Assembly (NCBI GenBank): GCA_016713445.1
Contig: JADJPB010000004.1
Span: 376,370 to 440,369, forward strand
Direction of reading: 5' to 3'
Length of the DNA: 64,000 nt
DNA from: Bacteroidota bacterium
GTDB taxonomy: Bacteria; Bacteroidota; Bacteroidia; AKYH767-A; OLB10
Part shown: positions 45,535 through 55,395 of the stretch, in pieces
Layout of the letters: the number at the start of each line of letters is the position of its first letter
Position numbering within the stretch: the first letter of the stretch is position 1
The notes under the pieces: generated by a model
Database searches by the model: none
What the model was told of the DNA's origin: nothing
The model's input: only the letters and a program-made list of their open reading frames with translations
Made by a program: the position numbers and the translations under genes

Positions 45535-45882
45535 ATGGCCACAAAAAACATACGCGCATACGAAAACTTACACATTGTACTTTGGTTAATAAAAGATACT
45601 TGCTGGGTCATGGATTTTAAAACAGCCGGACTTATCATGATCTTCCCCACCATCCTCGTTGCATTACACATTACCTGGTTGCATCGCAAAGAGGTAACGG
45701 AACTATATCACAATTTAGCCGTGGTGGCATGGATCTGCGCCAATACAACCTGGATGATCGGTGAATTTTTTTACAACGATACCCTGCGTCCGATAGCCAC
45801 CGTCTTTTTTACGATTGGACTTTTACTTGTCGCGATTTATTACCTCATCGTCCGACCATCTCTCCGAAAAAAACTAGATTAA
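45535..45882 (+). CDS. Small membrane protein of unknown function
   Basis: 115 residues with three to four helices: NLHIVLWLIKDTCWVMDF, AGLIMIFPTILVALHITWL, NLAVVAWICANTTWMIGEFF, ATVFFTIGLLLVAIYYLIV. Family unknown to me. Many aromatic and Trp residues. Its stop overlaps the stop of convergent purL by 4 nt. Confidence 0.75.
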   Translation: MATKNIRAYENLHIVLWLIKDTCWVMDFKTAGLIMIFPTILVALHITWLHRKEVTELYHNLAVVAWICANTTWMIGEFFYNDTLRPIATVFFTIGLLLVAIYYLIVRPSLRKKLD

Positions 45883-48115
45883 TTCGCCATCAAATCTCCA
45901 ATCGCCGAATCGTATTTTACACGATAAGAATCTACTGTACCATACGATTTTTCATCAATCACCACTTCATTCCCTCTTACTTCACCTAAGTTCGTGAAAT
46001 CAACTTCGGTTTCGGCAATCATTTCTACAAAGGCATCTAACTGATCAGGGTGAACACTTACAATCACACGGCTTTGCGCTTCACCAAATAGAAATGCATC
46101 TTTTCTAAAATCTTCATCGGTATCAATTCTAAATCCGAAATTTCCAGCCATAGCTGATTCTAGTAAGCAAATAAATAATCCACCATCAGAAATATCATGC
46201 GCGCTTTGAATCAATTTCGATGCGATTAATTTTTTAACGAGATCTTGCACTTGATATTCCACATCTAAATCAAAGTAAGGTGCAGGACTATTTTTTACTC
46301 CACAATAAGAATATAAATATTCAGATGCATTAATGCAATCTTGAGAAGCGCCTAACATAAACAATACATCGCCTTCGTTTTTGAAATTCAAGCCCATGGA
46401 TTTATTTTTGTCGGGAACAATACCTACCATTCCAATAGTAGGAGTAGGAACACAGGAACTTCGCCTTGTTCGTTTTTCGATTGATTGTAAAAACTTACAT
46501 TACCACCCGTCACAGGCGTTTCGAAACGTAAACATGCTTTCGACATCCCTTTAATCGCATGTACAAATTGCCAGTAAACTTCCGGATTATATGGATTTCC
46601 AAAATTTAAACAGTTCGTTACCGCTGATGGAATTCCTCCTGAGCAAACAATATTTCGAGCTGCTTCAGCCACCGCAATCGCACATCCTTGTTCCGGATCG
46701 CTGTACACATAACGTGAGTTGCAGTCTACGGTTAAGGCTAATCCTTTCTTCGTTCCACGCACATCAATTAAAGCGGCATCACTCGGACGATTCGTCGTCA
46801 TGTTGATCGTTCCTACCATCGAATCGTATTGCGTATACACCCAACGTTTAGAAGCAATGTTTGGATGCGTAGCAAGGTGCATCATAACGGCAGGCATATC
46901 CGAAACATCCTTTACTGAATTAATATCAAAAGCTTTGTTCTTCTTGATATATGTTGGCTCGGTATATTCTCTTTCATAAATCGGAGCTCCTCCTCCTAAA
47001 ACTAAGGCATCTGCAGGAACATCGGCTAACTTCTCATCACCCATAAAGAATTGCAATCTTTCTCCTTCAATCACTTCACCGATTTGTGTGCAATTCAAAT
47101 CCCATTTCTCAAATATCTTTTCTACTGCCGCTTCTTCTCCTTTCTTCACCACCACCAACATACGCTCTTGCGATTCGCTCAATAAAATTTCCCAACCTTT
47201 CATGTTCGCTTGTCGAGTAGGAACTTTGTCCAGCCAAATATTCATTCCATGCTTACCCTTCGCCGACATCTCGCTCGTAGAGCAAATAATTCCCGCCGCG
47301 CCCATGTCTTGCATTCCAACTACAGCACCCGTCTTAATAATTTCTAATGTTGCTTCTAATAAAAGTTTCTCCATAAAGGGATCACCCACTTGAACAGAAG
47401 GAAGATCTTCGTGCGAATCATCATGCAAGTCACCTGATGCAAAAGTAGCACCGTGAATTCCATCTTTACCAGTAGAAGATCCAACAATATAAACGGGATT
47501 TCCAGCGCCGTATGAAATTGCCGAAACCGTTTCTCCCTCTTTCACAATTCCCACCGACATCGCATTCACTAGAATATTTACGTTGAACGAATCATCAAAA
47601 AATACTTCGCCACCAACAGTGGGCACACCAAATGCATTTCCGTAATCACCAATTCCTTTTACAACACCGCGCATCAACCATTGTGTTTTCGCCAAATTTG
47701 GATTTCCAAAACGCAATGAATTTAATTGTGCGATCGGGCGAGCACCCATGGTGAAAATATCACGATTGATTCCACCAACTCCTGTGGCAGCACCTTGATA
47801 AGGTTCAATGGCGGAGGGATGATTATGCGATTCAATTTTAAATGCACACGCTAATCCATCTCCAATTGCCACCAAGCCGGCGTTTTCTTCGCCAGCCTTC
47901 GCCAACATATGCGGACCTTCTTTTGGAAGCGTTTTCAACCAAGTGATCGAGTTCTTATAGGAGCAGTGCTCAGACCACATCACCGAAAAAATACTGAGCT
48001 CTGTGAAATTGGGAAGACGACCTAAAATTTCTTTGATTTTAGCAAATTCATCAGGTAAAAGACCTAGTTTCTTCGCGGTTTCAACGGTTGTTAATTCTTC
48101 TGTAGCAAGCGACAT
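45879..48115 (-). CDS. purL: Phosphoribosylformylglycinamidine synthase subunit PurL, one frameshift
   Basis: Makes FGAM from FGAR, glutamine and ATP with PurQ/PurS. About 745 residues, the small (non-fused) PurL form. Visible: SEHCSYKNSITWLKTLPKEG, AGEENAGLVAIGDGLACAFKIESHNHPSAIEPYQGAATGVGG, GIHGATFASGDL, MQDMGAAGIICSTSEMS, GGVNFD-like VTGGNVSFYNQS, and in the end domain SAHDISDGGLFICLLE. The frame breaks at 46449-46450: GEVPVFLLLLLEW should read GEVPVFPTPTIGMVGIVPDKN, one missing T. Purine synthesis step before PurK/PurE at 18741-20604. Confidence 0.93.
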
Positions 48116-48193
48116 AGTTCTCTTTTTTTATGGATGTAATTAAGAATGAAAGAGTAAAGAAGTTTTTATTTTTTCATCCTTAATTTTCTATTG

Positions 48194-48201
48194 CAAAAAT
48201 A
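48194..48201 (-). promoter_or_regulatory. -7 box TATTTTTG upstream of purL
   Basis: TATTTTTG on the minus strand about 80 nt before the purL ATG 48115. No purine riboswitch fold was recognised in the leader. Confidence 0.45.
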
Positions 48202-48230
48202 GGATGTTTACTTCTATGCTCGTAATAATT

Positions 48231-48238
48231 TATCTTTG
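48231..48238 (+). promoter_or_regulatory. -7 box TATCTTTG, leaderless spacing
   Basis: TATCTTTG, ACGGT, ATG at 48244 (5-nt spacing), divergent from purL. Confidence 0.65.
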
Positions 48239-48243
48239 ACGGT

Positions 48244-49561
48244 ATGCTAGAACTCGCTTTAACGCTGGCCTCCATTTTCTTCGCTATATACTTGATTGGC
48301 AAATGGAAGATATTCCAAATAGAGGGTATTTCCAATGCTGTTTTTAAAGGATTGTTTATAATTAAAATTGTAGCGGCTTTAGCTTTATATGTAATTTATA
48401 CTCAATATTATAAAGATCGTGCTTATGCCGATATTTTTCGATATTATGACGATTCTGAAATAATTTATAACACCTTGTTATCGAAACCCTGGGATTTCTT
48501 CAGAATGCTTACCGGAATTGATGGTCGAGCCCCTGAATTGTTGCCGTATTACGATACCATGTTGAATTGGTATAATACGGATTTGATCTTTAATGATAGT
48601 CGCACCATGATTCGTATCAATGCCTTTCTTCGACTTTTTTCGATGGGGACGTATTTTCCACATGCTGTGGTGATGTGCTTTTTAGCGATGCTTGGGTTGA
48701 CTGGAATTTTTAGAGTGGTGAATGAATTGATAAAAGGGAAGCCATTTTTACTGATGGTCATTATTTATTTACTGCCTTCTACATTGCTTTGGACATCCGG
48801 TATGATTAAAGAAGCTTTTTTGATTTATGCATTGGGAATTTTGATGTACCAAATTTCAAATGCATTAGATGAGAAAAAATTATCTGTAAAGAGGATTTCA
48901 TTTATTGTTTTGCCAGTGTTGATTTTAATTACAGTTAAAGCGTATGTGTGTTTTCTAATTCTTCCTGTATTGTTGTATTGGCTGGTGAAGAGCTATCGTG
49001 TTAATTTTTCTCTCGGTGGAATGTTTTTAATTTTGGGAATTTATTTTTTTCGGATTAGGCACCTTGTCTCCTGCACTTATCGGAAAAGAAGTTCCATCGA
49101 TGATTGCAAAAAAGCAAGCAGAGTTTTATTTTGTCGCAGAACGTGAAAATGCGCAGAGTGTAGTAGAAGTAACACGCTTAGATCCCACATGGATGAGTTT
49201 GGCAATGGAAGCACCCGCGGCATTTCTTCGAACTTTATTTTTACCGATGCCTCATCATGCGCATAATATGTTGATGTGGTTTTCAGTATTGGAAAACTTT
49301 TTCATTTTAGGTATTATCGTCCTGCTGATTTTTAGTTTTAAAAAACAAAAGTTGCCGCATAATTTCGGATTGATACTGGCCTTTTTTATTTTCGGTTGTA
49401 CTATATTTATTTTGTCAGGATGGGTGACTCCCATTATCGGTGCGTTGGTAAGGTATAAAGTTCCCGGACTCCCTTTTTTCTTGTTCCCTCTTACTTTATT
49501 TTCATACAAAAATTGGATGAGTGGATCACAGTTTAAATGGTTTAAATCATCAGATAAGTAA
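48244..49561 (+). CDS. Multi-pass membrane protein A of a tandem pair, one frameshift
   Basis: About 439 residues with ten or so helices. Conserved with its neighbour: a first helix, then a soluble loop (DRAYADIFRYYDD...KPWDFFRMLTG), NDSRTMIRINAFLRLFSMG, LPSTLLWTSGMIKEAFLIYALG, then WVTPIIGALVRYKVPGLPFFLFPL near the end. The layout is reminiscent of GT-C glycosyltransferase/polymerase-like membrane enzymes, with an acidic loop after TM1-2, but I have no signature to name it. The frame breaks in the T-run 49044-49050 (FFRIRHL should read FFGLGTLSPALIG). Confidence 0.72.
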
Positions 49562-49563
49562 GG

Positions 49564-50846
49564 ATGCTGCTGCTTGTCCTACATATTGTCATTGTGTTTT
49601 GGATACTAGCACGCAGTAAATTTTTGAAGTTAGATGGTCTGTCGAATTCATGGATGAGCCTTGTTCTTATTCTAAAAGTAGTGGGTGGATATTGTGTTGG
49701 ACGATATTATTTGACAACGTATCAAGGTGGCGATATTCATGGGTTTCTTTCAGACGCAAATCAGTTTTTCGTATTATTTCTCAAGAGCCCAATGGATTTC
49801 TTTAAATTGATTGGTGGCGTTGAAGTAGAAAGTGAACTCGTACAAGAATTTTATACGCATTTAACTTCATGGTTTAGCAGTGGGTATTCAATCTATTATA
49901 ACGATACGCGTTCTGTGATTCGTTTTCATGCGTTGATCCGACTGTTTTCAAATGGAAATGAATGGATCCATTTACTTTGGTCGAATGTATTATGTGTTGC
50001 CGGAATGGTTGCATTGATTCAGTTCATCTCTTTTAAGAATAAGGAATCGCTTATTTTTAATAGATGGGCTTTGTTGATTTTATTTCTTCCCAATGTTTTT
50101 ATCTGTTCTTCTGCTATTTTAAAGGAGCCTTTGTTGATTTTTGCGATGGGAATGACATTAAAGTATTTTCAACAGTGGAATTATAACAGGAATCTTTCAA
50201 ATGCATTGTGTTTGATGTTTTTTATTTTGTGTTTCTTCCTTGTAAAATCTTTTTGGTTGTTAGCATTTTTACCTGGATTGTTGATTTGGTTTCTTCTGCC
50301 TAACATGAAAAATGCAATGATTACGTTATCGCTTTCTTATGGTATATCTTTGTTGTTGGTGTTAGTAGTAGGTGAATTCTTTTGCCATTGAATTTACCCG
50401 ATTTGATTTTTGGTCAACAAAGAAATATGTGGCGCTTCGTCGTTTATATGCATTCGGGAAGTATCATTCAGCCAATTTCTTTTGCACCGAATCCGATTAG
50501 TTTTGTTTCGCATCTTCCTGAAGCCTTTTGTTACGGAATGTTCCAGCCATGGCCATGGCAATTATCAAAGTGGTTCTATTTCCCACTAGGATTGGAGAAT
50601 TTCGTTTTACCGGTTTTAATTGCTATTCTAGTTTATAAAATCAATTCACAAACATTACCCATTCGCCCGGCTCTTATGCTTGCTCTTTTAGCCGGAATTA
50701 CGATTGTTGTCATCAGTGCATTTACGACTCCAGTAATAGGAAGTTTGATTCGCTATCGAATGCCAGGATTGCTACTCATGGTATTGGCAGTCATGGCATA
50801 TTTGTTTTCCATGAGGGGGAATTCACTCAATAAACCAACAAATTGA
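49564..50846 (+). CDS. Multi-pass membrane protein B of a tandem pair, one frameshift
   Basis: About 427 residues, a paralogue of the gene 2 nt upstream: GGDIHGFLSDANQFFVLFLKSPMDFFKLIGGV, NDTRSVIRFHALIRLFSNG, LPNVFICSSAILKEPLLIFAMG, FTTPVIGSLIRYRMPGLLLMVLAV line up with protein A. The break lies at 50380-50383: GEFFCH should read GEFFLPLNLPDLIFGQQRNM, one T missing. Function unknown. The pair arose by duplication and diverged strongly. Confidence 0.72.
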
Positions 50847-50884
50847 TTTTTTCCATTTACTTTGCATAAAAGAAATTGAAGCCT

Positions 50885-52594
50885 ATGAAACTTTTTCGGA
50901 AAAAAAGCATATCGCAAATATTGCAGCAAGTTGCAGCTGGCGAATCTGAAAGTCACGGCGGACTCAAGAAGCACCTTCGCGTAGTCGATCTTACCGCATT
51001 GGGAATTGCTGCTATTATTGGTGCTGGAATTTTTAGTACCATTGGTAATGCATCCGCCGCCGGTGGACCTGGTGTTATCTTTCTTTTTGTTTTCACTGCG
51101 ATCGCTTGTGGGTTTGCTGCCTTTTGCTATGCAGAGTTTGCCAGCCTCGTTCCAGTGAGTGGTTCCGCATATACCTATTCTTATGTTGCTTTTGGAGAGT
51201 TGTTCGCATGGATTATCGGATGGGCATTGATCATGGAATATGCAATCGGTAATATTGTGGTGGCTATTTCGTGGTCGAGTTATTTTTCAACGTTGTTAAG
51301 CCATATTAAAATTCCAGCCCTTGGTTTTGCAGATGGAATTATTCTTCCAGCATGGTCGGGAATCGATTATTTTTCTGCGAAGCGTGCGTTTATAGCAGCA
51401 CAAACTGCTGGAGCAGATGCTTCCTTGATGAACACAGAAGGGGTGAGAGCCTGGCTTACTGCTCCGCAGATGGGAAGTATCAGAATGATTCTAGATATTC
51501 CAGCTTTAGTAATAAATATTTTAATTACATGGTTGGTGTATCGCGGTATGAAGGAGTCAAGGAATGCGAGTAATGCCATGGTAGTGGTAAAGCTACTTGC
51601 TGTTTTCTTAGTCATTGCGGTAGGGGCTTTCTACGTGGATCCTTCCAATTGGGATCCTTTTCTTCCCGAAGGGTGGACGGGTGTTTTAGCAGGAGTTTCA
51701 GGAGTGTTTTTTGCATACATAGGATTTGATGCCATTTCTACTACAGCCGAAGAATGCCACGATCCACAACGCGATTTGCCGAAAGGAATGTTTAATGCAA
51801 TTATTATTTGTACTGTTCTTTATGTTTTAATTGCACTCGTTTTAACTGGGATGGTGAATTATAAGGAATTAAGAGTTGAAGATCCACTCGCTTTTGTATT
51901 TGGTTATCGCGGATTGAATTGGATGAGTAGTATCATCGCAGTAAGTGCTGTTTTTGCAATGGCAAGTGTATTGCTCGTGTTTCAATTGGGACAACCTAGT
52001 ATTTGGATGAGTATGAGTCGCGATGGATTATTACCTAAAAAGTTTGCGACAATTCATCCTAAATATGGAACTCCTTCTTTCGCAACCATCGTTACCGGAC
52101 TCTTAGTTGGAATCCCTATCTTTTTTATTGATATGGATACAGTAACCGATTTATGTTCTATCGGAACTTTGTTTGCATTTATTTTGGTGTGTGGTGGTGT
52201 GCTGATGTTGCAAAATCAGAAAGATTTACCTCGTAAATTTAAGGTTCCTTACATCAATGGTAAGTGGATAGTACCTGGATTGTACTTATGTACCATGTTG
52301 TGGATTGGTTTTTTTCATCAAGATTGGGTGCACGATTTTGTAAATCCATTCGTGAACGTAGAGTCTATACCCAACTTTATTTTCTTTTTGGTTTTCGCAG
52401 CATTAGCAGTGTATAGCTTTATTCGAAATTTATCTGTAATCCCTGTATTCGGAATTTTATCTTGTCTTTATTTGATGGCGCAAATTCACTTTCATCAGTG
52501 GTTGGGCTTCGGTATTTGGCTAGGTATAGGATTGATTTTGTATTTCACCTATGGATATAAGAACAGTTTGTTGCATAAGAAGAATATTAGCTAG
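50885..52594 (+). CDS. APC-family amino acid permease (CAT type)
   Basis: Inner-membrane amino-acid transporter, 569 residues, about 12-14 helices. Diagnostic: LTALGIAAIIGAGIFSTIGNAS, CYAEFASLVPVSGSAYTYSYVAFGELFAWIIGWALIMEYAIG, FFAYIGFDAISTTAEECHDPQRDLPKGM, and QLGQPSIWMSMSRDGLLPKKFATIHPKYGTPSFATI. These are marks of the cationic amino-acid transporter subgroup. ATG 50885 gives the N-terminal basic MKLFRKKS; an earlier TTG is less likely. Single gene. Confidence 0.94.
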   Translation: MKLFRKKSISQILQQVAAGESESHGGLKKHLRVVDLTALGIAAIIGAGIFSTIGNASAAGGPGVIFLFVFTAIACGFAAFCYAEFASLVPVSGSAYTYSYVAFGELFAWIIGWALIMEYAIGNIVVAISWSSYFSTLLSHIKIPALGFADGIILPAWSGIDYFSAKRAFIAAQTAGADASLMNTEGVRAWLTAPQMGSIRMILDIPALVINILITWLVYRGMKESRNASNAMVVVKLLAVFLVIAVGAFYVDPSNWDPFLPEGWTGVLAGVSGVFFAYIGFDAISTTAEECHDPQRDLPKGMFNAIIICTVLYVLIALVLTGMVNYKELRVEDPLAFVFGYRGLNWMSSIIAVSAVFAMASVLLVFQLGQPSIWMSMSRDGLLPKKFATIHPKYGTPSFATIVTGLLVGIPIFFIDMDTVTDLCSIGTLFAFILVCGGVLMLQNQKDLPRKFKVPYINGKWIVPGLYLCTMLWIGFFHQDWVHDFVNPFVNVESIPNFIFFLVFAALAVYSFIRNLSVIPVFGILSCLYLMAQIHFHQWLGFGIWLGIGLILYFTYGYKNSLLHKKNIS

Positions 52595-52808
52595 TTCAAT
52601 AATATTCATTGAAAAATTGGTTTTAAACGACTAGTTGTACGCTACTTAGCGAATCAATTATGTCTCTTTATTTTTGATTATTTTTGTTTCGTACTTTGTA
52701 CTGCGAAGTTGTTACTTCATTCAGTGATCTCGTAAGGTTATGTCTTAGTCAAAAGCAATAAATGTCAACTATCTTATAAACGGAGCAGTATATAAAAAAA
52801 GAAACATT
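52595..52808. other. Intergenic region, no feature recognised
   Basis: About 210 AT-rich bases; no -7 box directly before the SDR start at 52809. Confidence 0.4.
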
Positions 52809-53561
52809 ATGATTGCATTAATTACAGGAGCTACATCCGGTTTCGGAAGAGCCATCGCATTAAAATTTGCAGAACATGGTTGGGATGTTGTTATTACTGG
52901 TCGCAGAAAAGAAAAATTAGAGGAATTAGAACACATCATCCTCGATACTTACGAAACGAAGGTTTATTCACTTTGTTTTGATGTTCGCGATCGTAAAGCT
53001 GTGAAGATTGAGTTGGACGCATTGCCACATTTCTGGAAGGAGATTGATGTATTGGTAAATAATGCTGGACTCGCATCTGGCATGTCGGCAATCTATGATG
53101 GCGATATCGACGACTGGGAAAAAATGATGGATACAAATGTGATGGGTTTGTTGTACGTAAGCAGAACTATTCTTCCTTGGATGATCGAAAGAAAACGCGG
53201 ACATGTGATCAATATTGGTTCAACGGCAGGTAAGGATGCTTACGCTTACGGAAATGTGTATTGTGGATCAAAATTCGCAGTAGATGCTATTACAAAGTCG
53301 ATGCGCATTGATTTACTTCCACATGGTATCAAAGTAACTTCGGTGAATCCGGGCGCTGCTGAAACGGAATTTTCATTGGTGCGATTTAAAGGAGATGCAG
53401 AGAAAGCCAAGTCTATTTATAAAGGATTTGATCCCTTGCAAGCAAATGATATCGCTGATGTAGTATGGTTCGCAGCAAGTCGTCCGCCGCATGTAAATCT
53501 TAATGATATTGTGATGACTCCACTTGCGCAAGCGAATTCAATTTACATTAATAAAAAATAA
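52809..53561 (+). CDS. Short-chain dehydrogenase, YdfG-like
   Basis: NADP-dependent 3-hydroxy-acid dehydrogenase-like SDR, 250 residues. ALITGATSGFGRAIALKFAEHGWDVVITGRR (TGxxxGxG; the Arg suggests NADP), VNNAGLA, HVINIGSTAGKDAYAYGNVYCGSKFAVDA (Ser, Tyr, Lys), VTSVNPGAAETEFS. YdfG acts on L-allo-threonine and serine-type substrates. The amidohydrolase starts 2 nt after its stop, so they are co-transcribed. Confidence 0.9.
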   Translation: MIALITGATSGFGRAIALKFAEHGWDVVITGRRKEKLEELEHIILDTYETKVYSLCFDVRDRKAVKIELDALPHFWKEIDVLVNNAGLASGMSAIYDGDIDDWEKMMDTNVMGLLYVSRTILPWMIERKRGHVINIGSTAGKDAYAYGNVYCGSKFAVDAITKSMRIDLLPHGIKVTSVNPGAAETEFSLVRFKGDAEKAKSIYKGFDPLQANDIADVVWFAASRPPHVNLNDIVMTPLAQANSIYINKK

Positions 53562-53563
53562 GT

Positions 53564-55240
53564 ATGAATCGATTATTTTATTTATTGAGCCTTATTGCGT
53601 TTTTATCATTGGGTTGTAGCTCTTCACAAAAAGTGGATATCATTTATTACAACGCAAGAATTTATACCGTCGATAGTTTGTTTTCAATTGTTGAAGCCAT
53701 AGCGATTACCGATGGAAAAATAGTAGCTACAGGTTCTTCCTCCGATTTACTGAAGATGGATGCAACCCAAAAAGTCGATTTAAAAGGTCAATTTGTTTAT
53801 CCCGGATTTCAGGATGCACATTGCCATTTTTATGGATACGGAGTAGATCTCAAGAAGACATGGCTCATCGGAACAAAGTCGTTCAATGAAATTGTGGATA
53901 CGCTCGCAAAATTCAAGGACCGACGTTTTATGGGTTGGGTATTTGGTCGTGGTTGGGATCAAAATGATTGGATCGATAAATCGTATCCAAATAAATCGAA
54001 GTTGGATTCATTGTTTCCCGATGTACCTGTCATTTTATTGCGAATTGATGGACATGCTGCCTTGGTAAATCAAAAAGCACTCGACATTTGTAATGTGAAT
54101 GAGAATTCGTCTGTAATCGGTGGACAATTTGTAAAACAAAATGGGAAACTTACTGGACTCCTCATCGATAACGCTGTTGACTTCGTAAAATTAAAAGTGC
54201 CAACGCCAGGAACGCCCGAGTTGATTGAAGCCTTATTATCGGCACAAAAAAATTGTTTTGAAGTAGGTCTAACCAACGTGACCGATGCAGGATTAGATGT
54301 TAGCACCATTTTATTAATTGATAGTTTGCAAAAAGCAAATCAATTAAAGATGCGAATGAATGCCATGGTAAGTTTTACGAAAGATAATCTTGAGTATTAC
54401 AAGAGAAATGGAAAATATCATTCCGATCGTTTAAATGTGCAGTCGTTTAAATTGTATGCCGATGGAGCACTTGGATCAAGAGGTGCCTGTTTATTGCATC
54501 CTTATGCGGATATGCCTGATCATACCGGATTTTTATTGTCGACAATCGATTCAATCATCTACGCTGCGCAACAAGCAAAGGAAATCGGTTTTCAAATGAA
54601 TACGCACTGTATTGGAGATTCTGCCAACAGACTCCTATTAAAAATTTATGGAGAAGTGTTAAAAGGCAAAAACAATTTGCGGTGGCGTATTGAGCATGCT
54701 CAGGTGTTGTCGCCTAATGATTTCGGATTATTCGCTCAGTATTCGGTTATTCCATCAGTACAACCCACTCACGCCACCAGCGATATGTATTGGGCGAAAG
54801 ATAGAGTGGGAGAGGAACGAATAAAAACAGCTTATGCCTACAAAAAATTATTGAATGAGTGCGGAATAATTGCTGCTGGATCTGACTTCCCTGTGGAAGC
54901 TATTAATCCACTCTTTGGATTTTATGCTGCAGTGTCTAGAAAAGATCAAAGTAATTTTCCGGAAAATGGATTCCAACCAGAAAATGCACTCACGCGCGAA
55001 GAAGCTTTAAAAGCCATGACCATCTGGGCTGCATATGCAGGATTTGAAGAGAGCTATAGAGGTAGTCTTGAAAAAAGGAAAGACGCCGATTTCGTGATCC
55101 TCGAAAAAGATCTCATGCAAGCCGACGAAAAAGAACTCTTCAAAATAAAAGTTCTTCAAACTCATATTGCAGGGAAAGAGTCTTTTGATAATTCAGAATT
55201 AGGTCCCGATAGCTATCAGGATAAAAATTCAAATTTTTGA
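53564..55240 (+). CDS. YtcJ-like amidohydrolase lipoprotein with repeat-coded tail
   Basis: Metal-dependent hydrolase of the amidohydrolase-3 group, 558 residues. Lipoprotein signal MNRLFYLLSLIAFLSLGC. Features: YNARIYTVD, GFQDAHCHFYGYG (metal HxH), MNTHCIGDSANRLLLKIY, RWRIEHAQVL, PTHATSDMYWA, GSDFPVEAINPLFGFYAAVSR and the C-terminal beta-strands KDADFVIL. The last residues DNSELGPDSYQDKNSNF come from the dispersed AATTCAGAATTAGG / CCCGATAGCTATCAGG repeat. Anchored in the periplasm; substrate unknown. Confidence 0.9.
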   Translation: MNRLFYLLSLIAFLSLGCSSSQKVDIIYYNARIYTVDSLFSIVEAIAITDGKIVATGSSSDLLKMDATQKVDLKGQFVYPGFQDAHCHFYGYGVDLKKTWLIGTKSFNEIVDTLAKFKDRRFMGWVFGRGWDQNDWIDKSYPNKSKLDSLFPDVPVILLRIDGHAALVNQKALDICNVNENSSVIGGQFVKQNGKLTGLLIDNAVDFVKLKVPTPGTPELIEALLSAQKNCFEVGLTNVTDAGLDVSTILLIDSLQKANQLKMRMNAMVSFTKDNLEYYKRNGKYHSDRLNVQSFKLYADGALGSRGACLLHPYADMPDHTGFLLSTIDSIIYAAQQAKEIGFQMNTHCIGDSANRLLLKIYGEVLKGKNNLRWRIEHAQVLSPNDFGLFAQYSVIPSVQPTHATSDMYWAKDRVGEERIKTAYAYKKLLNECGIIAAGSDFPVEAINPLFGFYAAVSRKDQSNFPENGFQPENALTREEALKAMTIWAAYAGFEESYRGSLEKRKDADFVILEKDLMQADEKELFKIKVLQTHIAGKESFDNSELGPDSYQDKNSNF

Positions 55241-55337
55241 ATAAAAAAATAATTCAAAAAGGTTCAGTTGGAATACTCAAGTTGAAGTTCAAAAAAATTA
55301 TATTTATCAATTCTAATTATAAAAACCAAGAATCAAT

Positions 55338-55390
55338 TAATTCTTAATTCTTAATTCTTAATTCTTAATTTAATTCTTAATTCTTAATTA
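55338..55390. repeat. Tandem AATTCTTA repeats
   Basis: An 8-bp unit repeated about six times before the GTG of the antiporter gene. It is the same motif that forms the adk 3' end. The start of the next gene sits directly after it. Confidence 0.8.
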
Positions 55391-55395
55391 AATAA

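Noticed and set aside
45070..45689. Protein genes with SRKGAKSLRLRCDKF repeats
   Set aside because: They are translations of a DNA tandem repeat on the strand opposite a real gene, with no start signals.
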